A model generated the notes under the pieces. The model saw only the letters and a program-made list of their open reading frames with translations. It did no database searches and was not told the origin of the DNA. Made by a program: the position numbers and the translations under genes. From positions 186,001 through 250,000 of the forward strand of contig JAVXUO010001624.1 of NCBI GenBank assembly GCA_033065855.1: a stretch of DNA of 64,000 nt, given 5' to 3'. Shown piece after piece: positions 33,045-44,780 of this stretch. The first letter of the stretch is position 1, and every line of letters begins with the position of its first letter. This DNA comes from Escallonia rubra. Lineage: Eukaryota; Streptophyta; Magnoliopsida; Escalloniales; Escalloniaceae.

Positions 33045-33463
33045 TTTTTGAACCGTTCCCAAGTCATGGGATGATCAGCATTGATCCTCTGTGTGTGCTT
33101 GACCATCTTCCACCAATGGTCAGCTTCATCATCCAACATGAATACTGCATACGCCACCTTTTTCTCATCACTGGTATCCCAAAGGTCGAACACCTTCTCA
33201 CTTTGGTTCACCCACGCTTCAGCCTTCTCCGGATCGGGTTCTCCTCTAAAGGCGGGCACTAACTTTTTGAATTTCTCCACATTTCCAGTCTTAACACCAT
33301 CATTTGGCCCATTGTTCTTATTTTGTTGTAGCGGTACCCCGTTACCTCCTACAATTAGGTTCGCCAAATTCTGAAATCCGTGTACAATGGCTTCAGCAAC
33401 TCCGTCATTCGTTGGTGGACCGTGAGGTTCGTTGGCGTTACGATTAGAACGCCTACGAGGCAT
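33045..33463 (-). pseudogene. gag: copy B Gag N-terminal part
   Basis: It starts [15 protein letters not shown] and runs through [17 protein letters not shown] and [20 protein letters not shown] to the X insertion. It joins in frame with the capsid remainder at 23130 once X is removed. No stop is seen in this part. Confidence 0.88.
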
Positions 33464-33592
33464 GGTACTCCTAGCACATCAAACGAAACTGTATAAGCCT
33501 ATATAATGTACAAAAGATAAAAGCGAAATCAAAATAAATCTCGCAACGTCTTAGACCTAGGCTCACCCCAGTCTACAGAATCACAAACCTAA

Positions 33593-33604
33593 GCTCTAAT
33601 ACCA
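33593..33604 (-). other. primer binding site, copy B (mutated)
   Basis: The minus strand reads TGGTATTAGAGC, one base different from the tRNA-Met-type TGGTATCAGAGC of copy A. It sits 4 bp inside L3. Confidence 0.85.
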
Positions 33605-34089
33605 ACCCTGTCACGCCCCCAAACTGGGAGGCCGCGACTTCAAAGCAAACCTCATGATATACTATTACCATATAGATGATGATGGTATAAACAGAGCACT
33701 AAAAGCCTCCAAACTTACCATATCTAACAAAAGTCTATTAGAGCGCGTTCCAAAAATATGCCCTTACAAAAGATTTCTAATCGTAGCGGACAAATAGATA
33801 TACAAAATAATTTTATCAAATTACGCCAACCGGGTAAAGATCCGAAAAGAAATAAACTACAAAGTTTATCAAACCAAAAGGCAAAATCTCATAGCTCCAA
33901 CGCTGCCATAAGAATCAAGAGTCACTTCCTTCGCCTGTGGCAAAGGCAAGGTAAGAAGACAAAGGGGTGAGCTCAAATAGCCCAGTAGGGTAGACAAATG
34001 GTAAGATGTCAAGCAATAATGGTATATTCTAATAACAATATGGGATATGAAACGGACCAATCATGTCTCACTATCAAATATCGAAGTAT

Positions 34090-37000
34090 TATGCTGTTTG
34101 GGATCTTGGAAAGCAGAGTTGCCGTCCCTAATGCCTCGGTTATAATTAACCGTAGTTTTCCTGGTTGGTCCTTTATAAATAACTACCAATTTTCCGTTAA
34201 TGGTAGAATTTGGGTTTTATGGAATCCCAAAGTTGCTAATGTTACTTGTATTGGTATGTCAGATCAAATAATTCACTGTCAAGTGAAATTAATAGATAAG
34301 TTGCCTCCTTTTTTTGTTTCCTTTGTGTATGGTTCTAATAATTCTGGTGAAAGATTTGTGCTCTGGCAGGAGCTTGAGTATAGGTCTCGCCTATTTGGGA
34401 ATGATCCCTGGTTGGTTCTTGGTGAATGCTATTCAGAGTCCGAGTGAGAAGTTAGGGGGTAGCAATAGATGGCCTCGCTAATATCAGGAGTTCCATGATT
34501 GTTTAATTACTTCAGAACTTTCAGATTTGAAGTATTCTGGTTGTTTTTATACTTGGACTAACTGTCAGGATGATGGTGATACTATTTGTAGGAAGCTTGA
34601 CCGTGTCCTTGTTAACGATACTTGGATCTCTAATTTTCCTAAATCTGAAGCGGTTTTTCGTCCTAGAGGTATTTCTGATCATTCACCCATCCTCGTTCAC
34701 TCTCTTGTCAAAGTTGACAAGGTGCCCAAGCCGTTTAAATTTTTTGATATATGGGCCAATCACCATAAGTTTTTGCCTCTGGTTGCTAAAGTGTGGGGCA
34801 CGCCCCTTGCGGGTTGTGCAATGTTCAGGGTTGTCAGGAAGCTTAAGTTGCTTAAGATTCAGCTTAAGGACTTCAATAAGGAACACTTTAGCAACATTTC
34901 GGGTAGACTTAATGAGGCTAGAGCTTCCTTGGAGTATGCTCAGAGTATGTTAGCTTTGAACCCTCTTGACCCTGTGTGGCGTCGGATTGAAAAGGAGAAG
35001 CTTGAGCTTTTTGCTAGAGTGAGTGGTGAGGAGGAGAGTTTTCTCAAGCAAAAATTTGGGATTCACTGGCTTGATGTGGGAGATAAAAATAACAATTTTT
35101 TCTTTAAGTCAGTTAATAAGAGAAGGAATTTTAATAAAATTAGTTCTATTCTTCGATATGACGGGACTATCCTTGAAGACTCGGATTTGGTTAAGGCTTC
35201 AATTGTTGACCATTTTTAGAGTTTGTTGGGGACCCGTGGTCCGGGTCACTATCCAGGTTTGTCTGATCTGAGGAACTGGATGTCGAAATCCCTATCTGAT
35301 TCTCAGCAGCTTGAGATGGGTCGTGAGGTTACTAAGGATGAGATTCGGAAGGTTTTCTTCTCTCTCAAGGATGGTAAATCCCCTAGTCCTGATGGGTATA
35401 ACGCCCTCTTTTTTAAAAGGGCTTGGCATATTGTGGGGGAAGAGATTGTGGAAGCGATTCAAGATTTTTTTGGTAATGGTCAGCTTCTCAAAGAAGTTAA
35501 CCATACTTTCCTTGTCTTAATTCCCAAAGTGACTAATCCCTCAAGCCTTAATGATTACAGGCCTATTTCTTGTTGTAACACGATTTATAAGTGCATAGCC
35601 AAGATCATTGCTAATCGTGTTAAGGTGGTGCTTGGGGACCTCATTGATCCTTCCCAGACGGCCTTTGTTGCCTCTCGAAGTATTGCAGATAATATCCTCT
35701 TGTCTCAGGAGCTCATGCGAAACTACCATCGGGAGGATTTCAGGGTTCCTAGATGTGCCATGAAGGTGGATTTGATGAAGGCCTATGATTGTTTGCATTG
35801 GGAATTTCTCTTTGATGTGTTGATTTGCCTTAGATTTCCCCCCATGGTTATTAGATGGATCAAAGCCTGTGTCTCGAACACGAGCTTTTCGATCATTATT
35901 AACGGGGAATCTAATGGTTTCTTTCGGGGTAGGCGTGGTATTAGGCAGGGGGATCCTATGTCCCCCTACCTTTTTGTTATTTGCATGGATGTTCTTACAG
36001 GGATGTTGCAGAGACTAGTAGTTGGTAGTCAGTTTCGTTACCACTGGAGGTGCCAAAAGGATGGTATATTCCAGCTTGCCTTTGCTGATGATCTCATGCT
36101 TTTTTGTCGGGGTGACCTTCCATCGGTTCAGGTCTTGAAACATGGGCTCTCTGTATTCTAGCAGTTCTCGGGACTTGTTCCCTATCCGAATAAGAGCCAT
36201 GTTTTTTTCTCTGGTGTTGAGCCTTCTACCAAGACTTTGATCTTTTCTTGTCTTGGCTTTCTTGAGGGAGTGCTCCCTATGCGGTATCTGGGAGTCCCTC
36301 TGATTTCCACTTGTTTGCGGAAAGAGGACTGTCAGCCTCTTCTGGACCGCATCGTGAAGAAAGTCAAACATTGGACTTGTAATTACTTGTCGTATGCTGG
36401 TCGGGTCCAACTGATTAGATCAGTTTTGTTCTCTATCCAGGTGTATTGGGCTTCAGTTTTTATCCTACCAAAGAAAGTGATTCTAGATATGGAGAGGATA
36501 TTTCGAGCTTTCCTTTGGAAGGGTACGGGACTTTGTACTACGGGAGCCAAGGTGGCTTGGGCTGATGTTTGTTGTCCTGAGGTTGAGGGTGGCCTGGGTA
36601 TTAAGCAGATTGAGGTGTGGAATTTTGCTGCCATTTCTAGGCACATTTGGTCCATCATATCTTTCAGGTCGGACTCCCTTTGGCCGCGGTGGGTCAAGTC
36701 CAATATTCTAATAGGAAGGAGTTTTTGGGAGGTCTCGTGCCCCAACGATTGTAGCTGGTCTTGGCGTAAGATTCTCATGGTTAGGGATATGATTCGCTCT
36801 TTCCCTCGGTATATTGTTGGGGATGGTAGAAGAATCTCTCTGTGGTTTGATTGGTGGCACCGGATTGGCCCTATCATCCCTACCCTTTCTGGTAGGATTA
36901 TTTCTGACTCGGGTCTGGATAGGCGAGCGAGAGTTTCTAATGTGATCCTTGGCTCATCGTGGTGCTGGCCTATGTCCAATACCCTTGAGCTCATGGAGTT

Positions 37001-38028
37001 GCGCGAGAGTACCCCTAGCTCTTTTCGTCCTGCCCCGGATATGCCTGATAGGATTGTATGGACGGTTAGTGGTTCTGGGGATTTCTCCATTGCGAGTACG
37101 TGGGATGCCCTTCGTCATAAGCGGCCGCTTGTTAGATGGGCATGCTTACTGTCGTGTAAGTGCCGTGTTCCACGTCATAATTTCGTCTTATGGCTGGCCA
37201 TTAGGGAGAGGTTAAGTACGCAGGATAGGCTTTTTGCTTTTCATGTCATTCCTAGTATGAGCTGTGTTTTCTGTCGCATTCCTTTTGAGTCCCATGATCA
37301 TCTATTTTTTAACTGCCCTTTCACGTTCAGATTATGGTCTATTATTCAAAAGAAATGCAATTTTAACTGGCCTATGTTGAGTTGGCAGGGTATGGTTGAT
37401 CGAGCTTCTTCTGAGTGGCAGGGCCCTGGATTCCCGGCATCGGTCTGTCGGATAGCGTTTGCGGCGTTGGTGTACTATATCTGGGGAGAGCGGAATTCTC
37501 GTTCCTTCCAGAATAAGTATACTGATGTGGTTTCTTGTTCTGTAGGTCTTGTGCAGATCATCCGGTGGAGGTTATTCTCTTGTAGAAAAGTGGCCAATAC
37601 CCCGACTAACCGATGGTTCCAGGGTGAATGGCAGCTCCCCGACTCCATATTCGTCTGATTATGTCATTGTTTGGTTAGATTATTTTTGGGTGATCGGTCC
37701 GTGTTAAGACAGACCGTTGCAGCTTCTAGCTTGTTATATCACAGCTTTAGTGTGTTGGTCTTTTCACTAGGACCTCCAGATTCCATGTGGCCTTCTCCTC
37801 TGGTCCCTACTGGGTCTTTGTATGTCTTTGCTGATCTAGTTCTAGTGTTATGTATTAACCTTTTCTTTTGTTGCCAGTGTGGCATGTTCTGCCTAGCTTA
37901 GGTTTTCTCTTCGCTCTTGCTTAGCAAGACTTGCGTTTTGTTGCTGTTTTCCTGGGGTATGCCCCTTGCAGATGTTGTACTTTTGTTTCATCGGTTGATA
38001 TATATTTTTATTTACCGGAAAAAAAAAA
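34090..38028 (+). mobile_element. 5'-truncated L1-type LINE
   Basis: It carries ORF2 remnants and a short 3' UTR (37659-38018) ending in an A-tail at 38019-38028, and is flanked by a 10-bp target duplication atcgaagtat (34080-34089 and 38028-38037). The 5' end falls inside the endonuclease domain, so ORF1 and the 5' UTR are missing, as is typical of incomplete target-primed reverse transcription. Confidence 0.95.
34092..37658 (+). pseudogene. LINE ORF2: endonuclease, reverse transcriptase, zinc-binding C-terminus
   Basis: Order: partial endonuclease (VLWNPKVANVTCIG, WLVLG, then GISDHSPILV at 34660-34690); reverse transcriptase with GKSPSPDGYNALFFKR, LIPKVTNPSSLNDYRPISCC, QTAFVASRSIADNILLSQEL, RGIRQGDPMSPYLFV and catalytic FADDLMLF (about 36077-36100); a C-terminal reverse transcriptase zinc-binding region (CKCRVPRHNFVLWLAIRERL, MSCVFCRIPFESHDHLFFNC). 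A frameshift near 34440 and a nearby TAA break the endonuclease; TAG stops at 35217-35219 and 36159-36161 break the main frame, which is otherwise continuous to 37658. Inactive. Confidence 0.93.
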
Positions 38029-38633
38029 TCGAAGTATCAAAGATTAGCATTTAACCCAAAATACATTTCAATAATATGTAGGGTATGCTACAAACATGCG
38101 GTGACTATGGTGGTCATAAGACCCAAACGTCGAACCAAACATACAAATATCAAACGCGTACTCCGGAGCATACTAGGAGGCTTCGGCTCCAAGCTTTTGA
38201 ACAAAAGAAAACCTTAAAGCACCACTCTAGCGCCAATGAGCTTCCCAAGCCTCCTATTCTTTCTCTCTCCGCCGCAAAGGAGCAAGAAATTGAGAACAAA
38301 AAGGCTAGAAAGAAAATAAAGAAACTATTTATATGAAGGTAAAATTACACTATTCATTCGAAGCAACATAAGTTTTAGTCGACTAAAAAGTTTTAATTCG
38401 ACTAAAAGGTTTAAATTCGACTAAAAAGTAAGTTTCAGTCGACTAAAAGAGTTTTAATTCGACTAAAAGGTTTTAATTCGACTAAAAACCTTAAATTCGA
38501 GTAAAAAGTACCTTTCAGTCGACTAAAAGTAATGTTCATTGACTAAAAGTACTATTCATTTGACTGAAAGTACTATTAATATTTTTTTTAAAACTTAACT
38601 TAAAACAAGAAAGGAAAATTTTGGGGTATTACA

Positions 38634-38730
38634 TTCTCCCCCCTTAAAAGAATTCCGTCCGCGGAATTACAACATACCTGAAACATCAAAGAGCTGAGGG
38701 TGCTTTTCGCGCATAGCATCCTCGAGTTCC
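38634..38730 (-). mobile_element. pol: family A remnant C1, distal part
   Basis: Type 1 polypurine tract (CCGCGG variant) and the last codons of integrase. The normal stop after LFDV is lost by a T-to-G change (CCTGAAACATC on the plus strand), extending the frame to SGML and a stop at 38667. D shares this change. The piece is cut by Y at 38731. Confidence 0.85.
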
Positions 38731-41117
38731 TGTAACGCCCCAGATTTTTCTTTATTTATTTTTTATCAGGATACTTGTGTAAGTACGAAATAAAATGTAT
38801 TGTGACTTTGAATTAAATAGTGGGCCTATAAATCAATTGACGTTTTTCTTTGTGGAAAGTATGTTATACTTTTGGGATTAGATGATCCAATTTAAATTTG
38901 GGCTTTAGTTTGACCCATTTATAAAGTTAGAGAATTTTGGGACTTAATGGGTATTTTGCAATTCTAATTGTTTTAGGCATATAATTACATTCCTTTTAGG
39001 GTGATGATTTATGTACATTATAATTCCTAGGAGCATAAACTTCAGAAGAGCCTCCAAAGAATCTCTAGGAAGAATACTCTTCAGATTTTGGTCATTACAT
39101 TGAGGTAAGATCTTATTTTGATATTGGGATTGAGGTTTGTGGTAAAAGCCTACATAAGCTAATGTGATTGATAGAGTCTAATAGAAATTTTGGGTATCTT
39201 TATATTAGGGTTTTTGATATAATTGGTTTGAAGAGATCAAGACTTGGAGTTGATTTACGCAATTGAGGTAAGGGTTTTCTCACGCATTTACCCCATCCGA
39301 ATTCTGATTATCGATCCGTTCATCAATTAATTGATTCTTTAAAGAGATCTATTGATTCTTTAGAACCCTAATTACATTCTTGATCCTTACGCTAAATAGT
39401 TCTTTGTACTTTCGATTATTGACTTTGATTCGTGATCTTTTTGTTGTAAATCTTTGTAGCACGTTCAAGAGTCCGTAACTTTTTCGTTCCTTGTCCAATT
39501 TCAGTATTTTTACACTTTTTGAAAACCTCAAGCAGTGTACTACAACTTTTTAGTATTGGGATTTTCGAAATTCCAAGTGATCGATATTCAGAAAATAGAC
39601 CTAAACATTGTTATGCTTATATTTCTGCCAATTCAGGTCAGCCAATTTCGATTTACTGTATCTTATTTGTTTCTCATTTTTTCTTAATGATCTTGGACAT
39701 TCTGAAATCCTTGAAGAGTCTTCTTCAACTTTGTAGTTTAAGGTTTTATCATAATCCGTTTGGTTCTTGGTCAAAATTGAGTTCGAAAATTATTTATCAG
39801 TGCAGACTTTTCTGTTTTTGACACTGTAAATCAGCCCATTTCGATTTGTTCTATCTCCTTTGTTTCTCATTGGTTTTTCATGATTCTAGACAATATGGAA
39901 ACCTTAAAGAGTCCTCTTAAACTTCTTAGTTTTGTGTTTTATCAGAATCTATCTATTTTCTGATCAAATTCAGTTTGAAAGTTATTCATCGGTGTAAAAG
40001 TTGATGTTTGACACTGCAAATCAGCTTGCTTTGACTTGTTCCATCTTATTCGTTTCTTATCGGTTTTTGATGAACTTAGACATTACAAAATCAGCAACGA
40101 GTCCTCTTCAACTTTTAGGCTTTGTGTTTTCTTAGAATTTGTTGATTTCATTGTTGAATTTAGCCCTTAAATAAAACTATTCTGCATAGAATCGCGTGAA
40201 CGAAAATGACTTTGTCTGCTTCAAATTTTTGGTGTTTATTAAGTTGATTTGGTATATGTTTTAATAATCTGGCGAGCCATGTCACAGTGTATGTGACTTA
40301 TCTATTTCCGACTTACCCACGTGGATTGGAACGTGGGCTAGCTCAGCGGGATGAGCTGGAGATCGCGATCTTAATTTCTGAACCTTGTCTCACGTGTCAG
40401 TGATGGCACGCGTGACACATTTCTGAATGGCTCCCATGGTCTTCGTCTTTGTTCTGATTGAACATTTAGATTTTGATATCTGATCTATTTGAAGATATTT
40501 TCGAACTTATCTTAAGTATTATTGAATTCACTAGAGTCTTTTTGAAACATAAGATGTCATTATCAGAGCTTAAGGAAACGTTTCGAACTTAATATTGTAT
40601 TGTCCGTTGGTACAAGCTATTTGACCTTGTTTCTAATCTGATTTCTGAATTGAAAATTAGTGCATTGGTTTTGGTACTCACCATGCACCTTGGTATCGTA
40701 CTTTATCAACTCCAAGTACTATTATTGATATAGCGTGCTTTGTGCTCTGTGGGTGGGTGTGTGCGATTATCTTTACTGGGCTTGGTGCTCACCCTTTTTA
40801 CTTTCAGGTTATCAGCCAGTGTTTGGAACTGTGCAAAGGAATTATAAGGCATGGCTAAGTAAGAAAATTTTTAGGGAAGGATTTTTCGATTACATTTATT
40901 GTCGAATAGATTTTGCTTTAGATTTTATATTGGAGCTCCTTGTAAGAGTAATTGAGGTCAATGTAACTGTTTTGAGCCAGTGTGGCATTTATTGATGTTT
41001 CTTGGAGACTTACTCTTAGATGCTCTGAATACCCAATTGGGAGACTTTTGGATACTTTGAGATTTTCTGCCTTTGTTTATTTGAAATTAACGCTTTAAAA
41101 AAAACCGGGGCGTTACA
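38731..41117 (+). repeat. Y 5' LTR
   Basis: Contains a promoter-proximal block similar to Z's (TTTTGGGACTTAATGGGTAT ... CTAGGAAGAATAC), candidate donors TTGAG|GTAAG at 39104/39105 and 39267/39268, the conserved AGATCGCGATCT block (about 40274-40417), TACTGGGC at 40774 and acceptor CTTTCAG|GTTATCAG at 40807/40808. Small repeated open frames inside (for example 40735-40995) recur in the 3' LTR and are not called. Confidence 0.93.
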
Positions 41118-41727
41118 GTTGGTATCAGAGCTTAGGTATGAGATTCTGTAGACTCTTAGAGCTTAGATGATATGTGATTGTGATTAGACTTAGAGAAGGT
41201 GGATTAGGTTTTGAAAGTTATTTGATGTTTCAGTATAAGATTGAGATTTGAGTCGAGCATGCAGTGGTAGACCCCATGTTACCTGCCTTTAGAACTTGAA
41301 ATCTGAAGCGTTAACCATAGCGGGTGCTCAAAGGATAAGATTTTGATATTCTGGTGTCTTTGAGTAGCTCTAGTAGCTAGTAGCTATAAGCGGTAGTGGA
41401 TGTGATAACTTAGAGACTTGAAACGTTAGTGGATGCGCCATACATGTGAATGTGGCATCAGATTTTAAATCCTTTTAAGGTAATAGATATCTTCGTGATG
41501 GACTTGGTTATTAGTTTGAACTGGTTTGATTCGAGAAATTCAGTGCGCAATGAAAGTACACTAATTACAACTTTCAACCTCTGGTTTGATGTCATAAATA
41601 CTTCGAGGTTGAAATTTCATTCTACAGTGTGAGGAATGTAATGACTTCTGTTGGAAGGCAAAAAGCTACTTTTGATGATTAAAGAACACTCAATTCCGAG
41701 GACGGAATTATCTTAAGTGGGGGAGAA
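41118..41727 (+). mobile_element. Y internal region
   Basis: Primer site TGGTATCAGAGCT at 41120-41132; polypurine tract AAGTGGGGGAGAA at 41715-41727 preceded by CCGAGGACGGAATT. Between them no full domain is readable. A stretch around 41450-41600 (IFVMDLVISLNWFDSRNSV) may be a much-decayed protease VILGMDWL region; this is a weak guess. Confidence 0.8.
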
Positions 41728-44115
41728 TGTAACGCCCCAGATTTTTCTTTATTTATTTTTTATCAGGATACTTGTGTAAGTACGAAATAGAATGTATTGT
41801 GACTTTGAATTAAATAGTGGGCCTATAAATCAATTGACGTTTTTCTTTGTGGAAAGTAGGTTATACTTTTGGGATTAGATGATCCAATTTAAATTTGGGC
41901 TTTAGTTTGACCCATTTATAAAGTTAGAGAATTTTGGGACTTACTGGGTATTTTGCAATTCTAATTGTTTTAGGCATATAATTACATTCCTTTTAGGGTG
42001 ATGATTTATGTACATTATAATTCCTAGGAGCATAAACTTCAGAAGAGCCTCCAAAGAATCTCTAGGAAGAATACTCTTCAGATTTTGGTCATTACATTGA
42101 GGTAAGATCTTATTTTGATATTGGGATTGAGGTTTGTGGTAAAAGCCTACATAAGCTAATGTGATTGATAGAGTCTAATAGAAATTTTGGGTATCTTTAT
42201 ATTAGGGTTTTTGATATAATTGGTTTGGAGAGATCAAGACTTGGAGTTGATTTACGCAATTGAGGTAAGGGTTTTCTCACTCATTTACCCCATCCGAATT
42301 CTGATTATCGATCCGTTCATCAATTAATTGATTCTTTAAAGAGATCTATTGATTCTTTAGAACCCTAATTACATTCTTGATCCTTACGCTAAATAGTTCT
42401 TTGTACTTTCGATTATTGACTTTGATTCGTGATCTTTTTGTTGTAAATCTTTGTAGCACGTTCAAGAGTCCGTAACTTTTTCGTTCCTTGTCCAATTTCA
42501 GTATTTTTACACTTTTTGAAAACCTCAAGCAGTGTACTACAACTTTTTAGTTTTGGGATTTTCGAAATTCCAAGTGATCGATATTCATAAAATAGACCTA
42601 AACATTGTTATGCTTATATTTCTGCCAATTCAGGTCAGCCAATTTCGATTTACTGTATCTTATTTGTTTCTCATTGTTTCTTAATGATCTTGGACATTCT
42701 GAAATCCTTGAAGAGTCTTCTTCAACTTTGTAGTTTAAGGTTTTATCATAATCCGTTTGGTTCTTGGTCAAAATTGAGTTCGAAAATTATTTATCAGTGC
42801 AGACTTTTCTGTTTTTGACACTGTAAATCAGCCCATTTCGATTTGTTCTATCTCCTTTGTTTCTCATTGGTTTTTCATGATTCTAGACAATATGGAAACC
42901 TTAAAGAGTCCTCTTAAACTTCTTAGTCTTGTGTTTTATCAGAATCTATCTATTTTCTGATCAAATTCAGTTTGAAAGTTATTCATCGGTGTAAAAGTTG
43001 ATGTTTGACACTGCAAATCAGCTTGCTTTGACTTGTTCCATCTTATTCGTTTCTTATCGGTTTTTGATGAACTTAGACATTACAAAATCAGCAACGAGTC
43101 CTCTTCAACTTTTAGGCTTTGTGTTTTCTTAGAATTTGTTGATTTCATTGTTGAATTTAGCCCTTAAATAAAACTATTCTGCATAGAATCGCGTGAACGA
43201 AAATGACTTTGTCTGCTTCAAATTTTTGGTGTTTATTAAGTTGATTTGGTATATGTTTTAATAATCTGGCGAGCCATGTCACAGTGTATGTGACTTATCT
43301 ATTTCCGACTTACCCACGTGGATTGGAACGTGGGCTAGCTCAGCGGGATGAGCTGGAGATCGCGATCTTAATTTCTGAACCTTGTCTCACGTGTCAGTGA
43401 TGGCACGCGTGACACATTTCTGAATGGATCCCATGGTCTTCGTCTTTGTTCTAATTGAACATTTAGATTTTGATATCTGATCTATTTGAAGATATTTTCG
43501 AACTTATCTTAAGTATTATTGAATTCACTAGAGTCTTTTTGAAACATAAGATGTCATTATCAGAGCTTAAGGAAACGTTTCGAACTTAATATTGTATTGT
43601 CCGTTGGTACAAGCTATTTGACCTTGTTTCTAATCTGATTTCTGAATTGAAAATTAGTGCATTGGTTTTGGTACTCACCATGCACCTTGGTATCGTACTT
43701 TATCAACTCCAAGTACTATTATTGATATAGCGTGCTTTGTGCTCTGTGGGTGGGTGTGTGCGATTATCTTTACTGGGCTTGGTGCTCACCCTTTTTACTT
43801 TCAGGTTATCAGCCAGTGTTTGGAACTGTGCAAAGGAATTATAAGGCATGGCTAAGTAAGAAAATTTTTAGGGAAGGATTTTTCGATTACATTTATTGTC
43901 GAATAGATTTTGCTTTAGATTTTATATTGGAGCTCCTTGTAAGAGTAATTGAGGTCAATGTAACTGTTTTGAGCCAGTGTGGCATTTATTGATGTTTCTT
44001 GGAGACTTACTCTTAGATGCTCTGAATACCCAATTGGGAGACTTTTGGATACTTTGAGATTTTCTGCCTTTGTTTATTTGAAATTAACGCTTTATAAAAA
44101 AACCGGGGCGTTACA
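41728..44115 (+). repeat. Y 3' LTR
   Basis: Near-identical copy of 38731-41117, starting directly after the polypurine tract and followed by the gttcc target duplication. Confidence 0.95.
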
Positions 44116-44405
44116 GTTCCCATGTCGCTTCTTCCATTGAATGGTTACGCCAAAGTACTTTAACCAACTTAATGGTTTTTGTGCGCAAAATTTGATCCTT
44201 GCGGCCCAATATTTTCACTTGGCGTTCCTCGTACGATAGGTCCTCCTGAATCTCCACAGGTTCGAAATGTATGACATGTGAAGGATCTGGCACGTATTTC
44301 CTCAAGGTTGATACATGAAACACATCATGTATTTGCGACAAGCTGGGAGGTAAGGCAACTTGGTAAGCGACCGGTCCAACCCTCCGCAAGATCTCAAATG
44401 GTCCG
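44116..44405 (-). pseudogene. pol: family A remnant C1, integrase tail
   Basis: Encodes RRVGPVAYQVALPPSLSQ, FHVSTLRKYVPDPSHVIHFE and the chromodomain-like LSYEERQVKILGRKDQ ... VLWRNHSMEEATWEL, then stops being homologous at GGTCCGA, where it is fused to family A LTR sequence (L4). All upstream pol and gag are missing. C1 is thus the last ~0.35 kb of an internal region. Confidence 0.88.
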
Positions 44406-44735
44406 AAGCAACATAAGTTTTAGTCGACTAAAAAGTTTTAATTCGACTAAAAGGTTTAAATTCGACTAAAAAGTAAGTTTCAGCCGACTAAAAGAGTTTT
44501 AATTCGACTAAAAAGTTTTAATTCGACTAAAAGGTTTAAATTCGACTAAAAACCTTAAATTCGAGTAAAAAGTACATTTCAGTCGACTAAAAGTACCTTT
44601 TAGTCGACTAAAAGTATGTTCATCGACTGAAAGTATTGTTCATCGACTGAAAGTACCATTCATTCGACTGAAAGTACTATTAATATTTTTTTAAACTTAA
44701 CTTAACACAAGAAAGGAAAATTTTGGGGTATTACA
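44404..44735 (-). repeat. family A LTR L4, U3 fragment only
   Basis: Starts at CGAAGCAACATAAGTTTTAG, inside the LTR, and keeps only the U3 part with many TCGACTAAAA repeats, ending GGGGTATTACA. It joins C1 integrase with a shared CGA at the breakpoint. The missing U5/R, primer site, gag and most of pol indicate one large deletion between C1 and L4. Confidence 0.9.
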
Positions 44736-44780
44736 TTCGCCCCCCTTAAAAGAATTCCGTCCCCGGAATTAAAACATACC

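Larger units (their letters stand above)
16530..33608 (-). mobile_element. family A copy B, internal region (type 2), split by an X solo LTR and a full X element
   Basis: After removing X solo (19497-22001) and X (23136-33039) the internal order is gag, protease, reverse transcriptase, RNase H, integrase. It shares with C2 a 2-bp insertion in integrase (ACACTAGC, about 17058), a 3-bp insertion (GGCTACTAAGC, about 16920), the CCCCGG polypurine variant, and the X solo LTR at the same base. It therefore belongs to the same sub-lineage as C2. It is non-coding overall. Confidence 0.9.
33609..38633 (-). mobile_element. family A LTR L3, split by a LINE and internally deleted
   Basis: LTR parts are 33609-34089 and 38028-38633. 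The right part lacks about 288 bp relative to L2 at the join near 38189 (CTTCGGCTC to AAGCTTTTG), removing the putative donor and nearby sequence. U3 TCGACTAAAA repeats are at about 38370-38575. The left side abuts B's primer site, the right side C1's polypurine tract. Confidence 0.92.
38731..44115 (+). mobile_element. LTR retrotransposon Y, 5.4 kb with a 610-bp interior
   Basis: It is bounded by TGTAACGCCCC...GGGGCGTTACA LTRs and a 5-bp target duplication gttcc (38726-38730 and 44116-44120); the empty site CTCGAGTTCCCATGTCG is in copy A. LTRs are 2387 and 2388 bp and near-identical by eye, so it is young. The interior is only 610 bp and encodes no polymerase: it must have been moved by another element's enzymes. 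A primer site for tRNA-Met and the polypurine tract are both intact. Confidence 0.95.

Noticed and set aside
39519..40995. Possible small host gene frames in Y
   Set aside because: All recur in the second Y LTR and sit between donor- and acceptor-like sites; no protein family is recognised.
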